A DNA stretch of 31,802 nucleotides. Source: an uncultured Acholeplasma sp. (GTDB lineage Bacteria; Bacillota_I; Bacilli_A; Acholeplasmatales; Acholeplasmataceae). Below, piece by piece: positions 30,301-31,802 of the stretch. Location of the stretch: NCBI GenBank assembly GCA_937934685.1, contig CALGYU010000054.1:1-31802 (forward strand), in the 5' to 3' direction. Made by a program: the position numbers and the translations under genes. Each line of letters starts with the position of its first letter. Position 1 is the stretch's first letter. The notes under the pieces are model-generated. The model saw nothing but the letters and a program-made list of their open reading frames with translations. It did no database searches and had not been told where the DNA came from.

Positions 30301-31802
30301 ATGAGTAGTTATGAATTTAAAAACATTGAAAAAAAATGGCAAAGTCACTGGTTAGAAAACAAATTATTTAAAACCCAAGAAGACCCTTTTAAGCCGACTT
30401 ATTACTGTTTGGATATGTTTCCCTATCCATCTGCAGATGGGCTTCATGTTGGTCATATTGAAGGCTATACAGCAAGTGATATCATCAACAGATATAAAAG
30501 AATGAATGGCTATAATGTACTTCATCCTTTTGGGTGGGATGCTTTTGGTTTGCCTGCAGAACAATATGCGTTGTCAACCGGTAAAGATCCAAAAGATTTT
30601 ACGTATAAAAACATTAAAAATTTTAAAAGACAAATCAATGAAATGGGTAAAGGTATTGATTGGGATAGAGAGTATGCAACTTCAGATACTGAATTTTATA
30701 AATGGACACAATGGATTTTCATCAAACTATATGAAAATAAATTAGCAGTTTTAAAAGATGTTGAAGTGAATTTTTGTGAAGCTTTAGGAACTGTATTATC
30801 TAACGATGAAATTGTTATTAAAGACGGGAAAATGTATTCTGAACGTGGGGATTATCCTGTTTATAAAAAAGCAATGCGTCAATGGGTTTTAAGAATCACA
30901 GAATATGCAGACAGACTATTAGAAGATTTAGAAGAATTAGACTGGCCTGAAAATTTAAAAGAAATGCAACGCAACTGGATTGGAAAATCAACAGGTGCGA
31001 TGGTTAAATTCAGTGTTAAAAATCAAAATAAAGCTTTTGAAATTTTCACCACACGTCCTGATACCATTTATGGGGCAACATATTGTGTTTTAGCACCAGA
31101 ACACCCAATGGTTTTAGAATTAATGACACAAGATGAAAAGGCATCAGTTTTATCATATATTCAAACAACCAAACAAAAATCAGAATTAGAACGTATATCA
31201 GACAAAGAAAAAACAGGAGTCTTTACTGGAGCTTATGCAATTAATCCAGTTACTCAAAAAGAAATCCCAATTTGGATAGCAGATTATGTATTACCTAACT
31301 ACGGAACAGGTGCTGTTATGGCAGTTCCTGCACATGATGAAAGAGATTTTGAATTTGCTCAAACTTATGGATTAGATATCATTGAAGTCATTAAGAACAA
31401 CGAAGAATCTAAAGCATTTGTTGGCGATGGCATTCACTATAATAGTGGTATCTTAGATGGTTTAAATAACGAAGAAGCCATAAAGAAAATGATTACCTAC
31501 TTAGAATCAAAACAATATGGTTATGCTCATAACACATATAAATTAAGAGATTGGGTTTTCTCAAGACAAAGATATTGGGGAGAACCATTCCCAGTTTACT
31601 ATGATGAAGATGGTAATAGTTATGTTCTTAAGGAAGAAGAATTACCTTTAGAACTACCGGTATTAGAAAACATCAGGCCAAGTGGCACAGGAGAGTCACC
31701 TTTAGCAAATGCGCCAGAATGGCGTTACTTTGAGAAAGATGGTAAAAAATATAAAAGAGATACCAACACTATGCCGCAAGTAGCGGGAAGTTCATGGTAT
31801 TA
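30301..31802 (+). CDS. leuS: Leucyl-tRNA synthetase, 5' part (cut by the window end)
   Basis: The first 500 codons are present of a class I enzyme of about 800 residues that charges tRNA-Leu. HVGH (49-52) is the HIGH motif, preceded by MFPYPSADG. RQWVLRITEYADRLLEDL and WPENLKEMQRNWIGKS lead into the CP1 editing domain. That domain contains TTRPDTIYGATY and YGTGAVMAVPAHDERDFEFA, with the conserved threonine-rich and aspartate editing residues. RDWVFSRQRYWGEPFP opens the return to the catalytic domain, and the sequence stops in PQVAGSSWY. The KMSKS loop and anticodon domain lie beyond the window. The start has GAGG seven bases upstream. The frame has no interruption. Confidence 0.97.
   Translation, partial: MSSYEFKNIEKKWQSHWLENKLFKTQEDPFKPTYYCLDMFPYPSADGLHVGHIEGYTASDIINRYKRMNGYNVLHPFGWDAFGLPAEQYALSTGKDPKDFTYKNIKNFKRQINEMGKGIDWDREYATSDTEFYKWTQWIFIKLYENKLAVLKDVEVNFCEALGTVLSNDEIVIKDGKMYSERGDYPVYKKAMRQWVLRITEYADRLLEDLEELDWPENLKEMQRNWIGKSTGAMVKFSVKNQNKAFEIFTTRPDTIYGATYCVLAPEHPMVLELMTQDEKASVLSYIQTTKQKSELERISDKEKTGVFTGAYAINPVTQKEIPIWIADYVLPNYGTGAVMAVPAHDERDFEFAQTYGLDIIEVIKNNEESKAFVGDGIHYNSGILDGLNNEEAIKKMITYLESKQYGYAHNTYKLRDWVFSRQRYWGEPFPVYYDEDGNSYVLKEEELPLELPVLENIRPSGTGESPLANAPEWRYFEKDGKKYKRDTNTMPQVAGSSWY

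Noticed and set aside
1..31802. CRISPR arrays, insertion sequences, prophage genes, rRNA or tRNA genes.
   Set aside because: No regularly spaced repeats, transposase motifs, phage structural genes or tRNA-like cloverleaf sequences were noticed by eye on either strand.

Overview
The window is AT-rich (roughly one third G+C), densely coding, low-GC Gram-positive-type DNA. TGA works as a stop: the first ABC gene ends in TGA inside an ATGA overlap, and tryptophan is written TGG throughout. This rules out the Mycoplasma/Spiroplasma code and fits Acholeplasma-like Mollicutes or related AT-rich Bacillota. The supporting features are AGGAGG-like ribosome sites, a CcpA-type cre site, LacI-type control and a lipoprotein-type solute-binding protein fused to its permease. 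The species assignment is inference.

Layout. 1-1600: an unrecognised membrane protein, then a leftward yaaA. 1620-7480: an apparent operon of a heterodimeric BmrCD/LmrCD-type ABC exporter, an Old Yellow Enzyme and an M29 aminopeptidase. 7490-9600: manA, converging on a leftward YkgB/Pgl-type lactonase. 9650-13830: a 1364-residue DUF4011/COG1112-type helicase with a decayed nuclease-like C-terminus.

13840-26540 is a sugar-acid region. A DlgD/YiaK-type dehydrogenase and a LacI regulator precede a control region that carries a strong promoter, an overlapping cre-like site and two identical ACCGGTACACAT boxes. An operon follows: a HyuA-like ATPase, mannonate dehydratase (uxuA), a fructuronate reductase-like gene (uxuB), a 12-TM permease and an HExxH protein. 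A second unit, headed by a good cre site, repeats the permease plus HExxH pair and adds two small membrane proteins. The HExxH proteins look like distant ImmA/IrrE metallopeptidases. Permease and peptidase therefore seem to have been duplicated as a pair, which is the most unusual thing in the window. UxuB and UxuA take fructuronate to 2-keto-3-deoxygluconate; the isomerase, KDG kinase and KDPG aldolase are not in the window.

26600-31802: a sirtuin that lacks all four zinc cysteines, a leftward GlnPQ-type amino-acid ABC transporter with a structured leader (15-bp tandem repeats and two terminators), acyl carrier protein, and the 5' part of leuS, cut by the window end.

Family calls rest on motifs read by eye; no database search was made.
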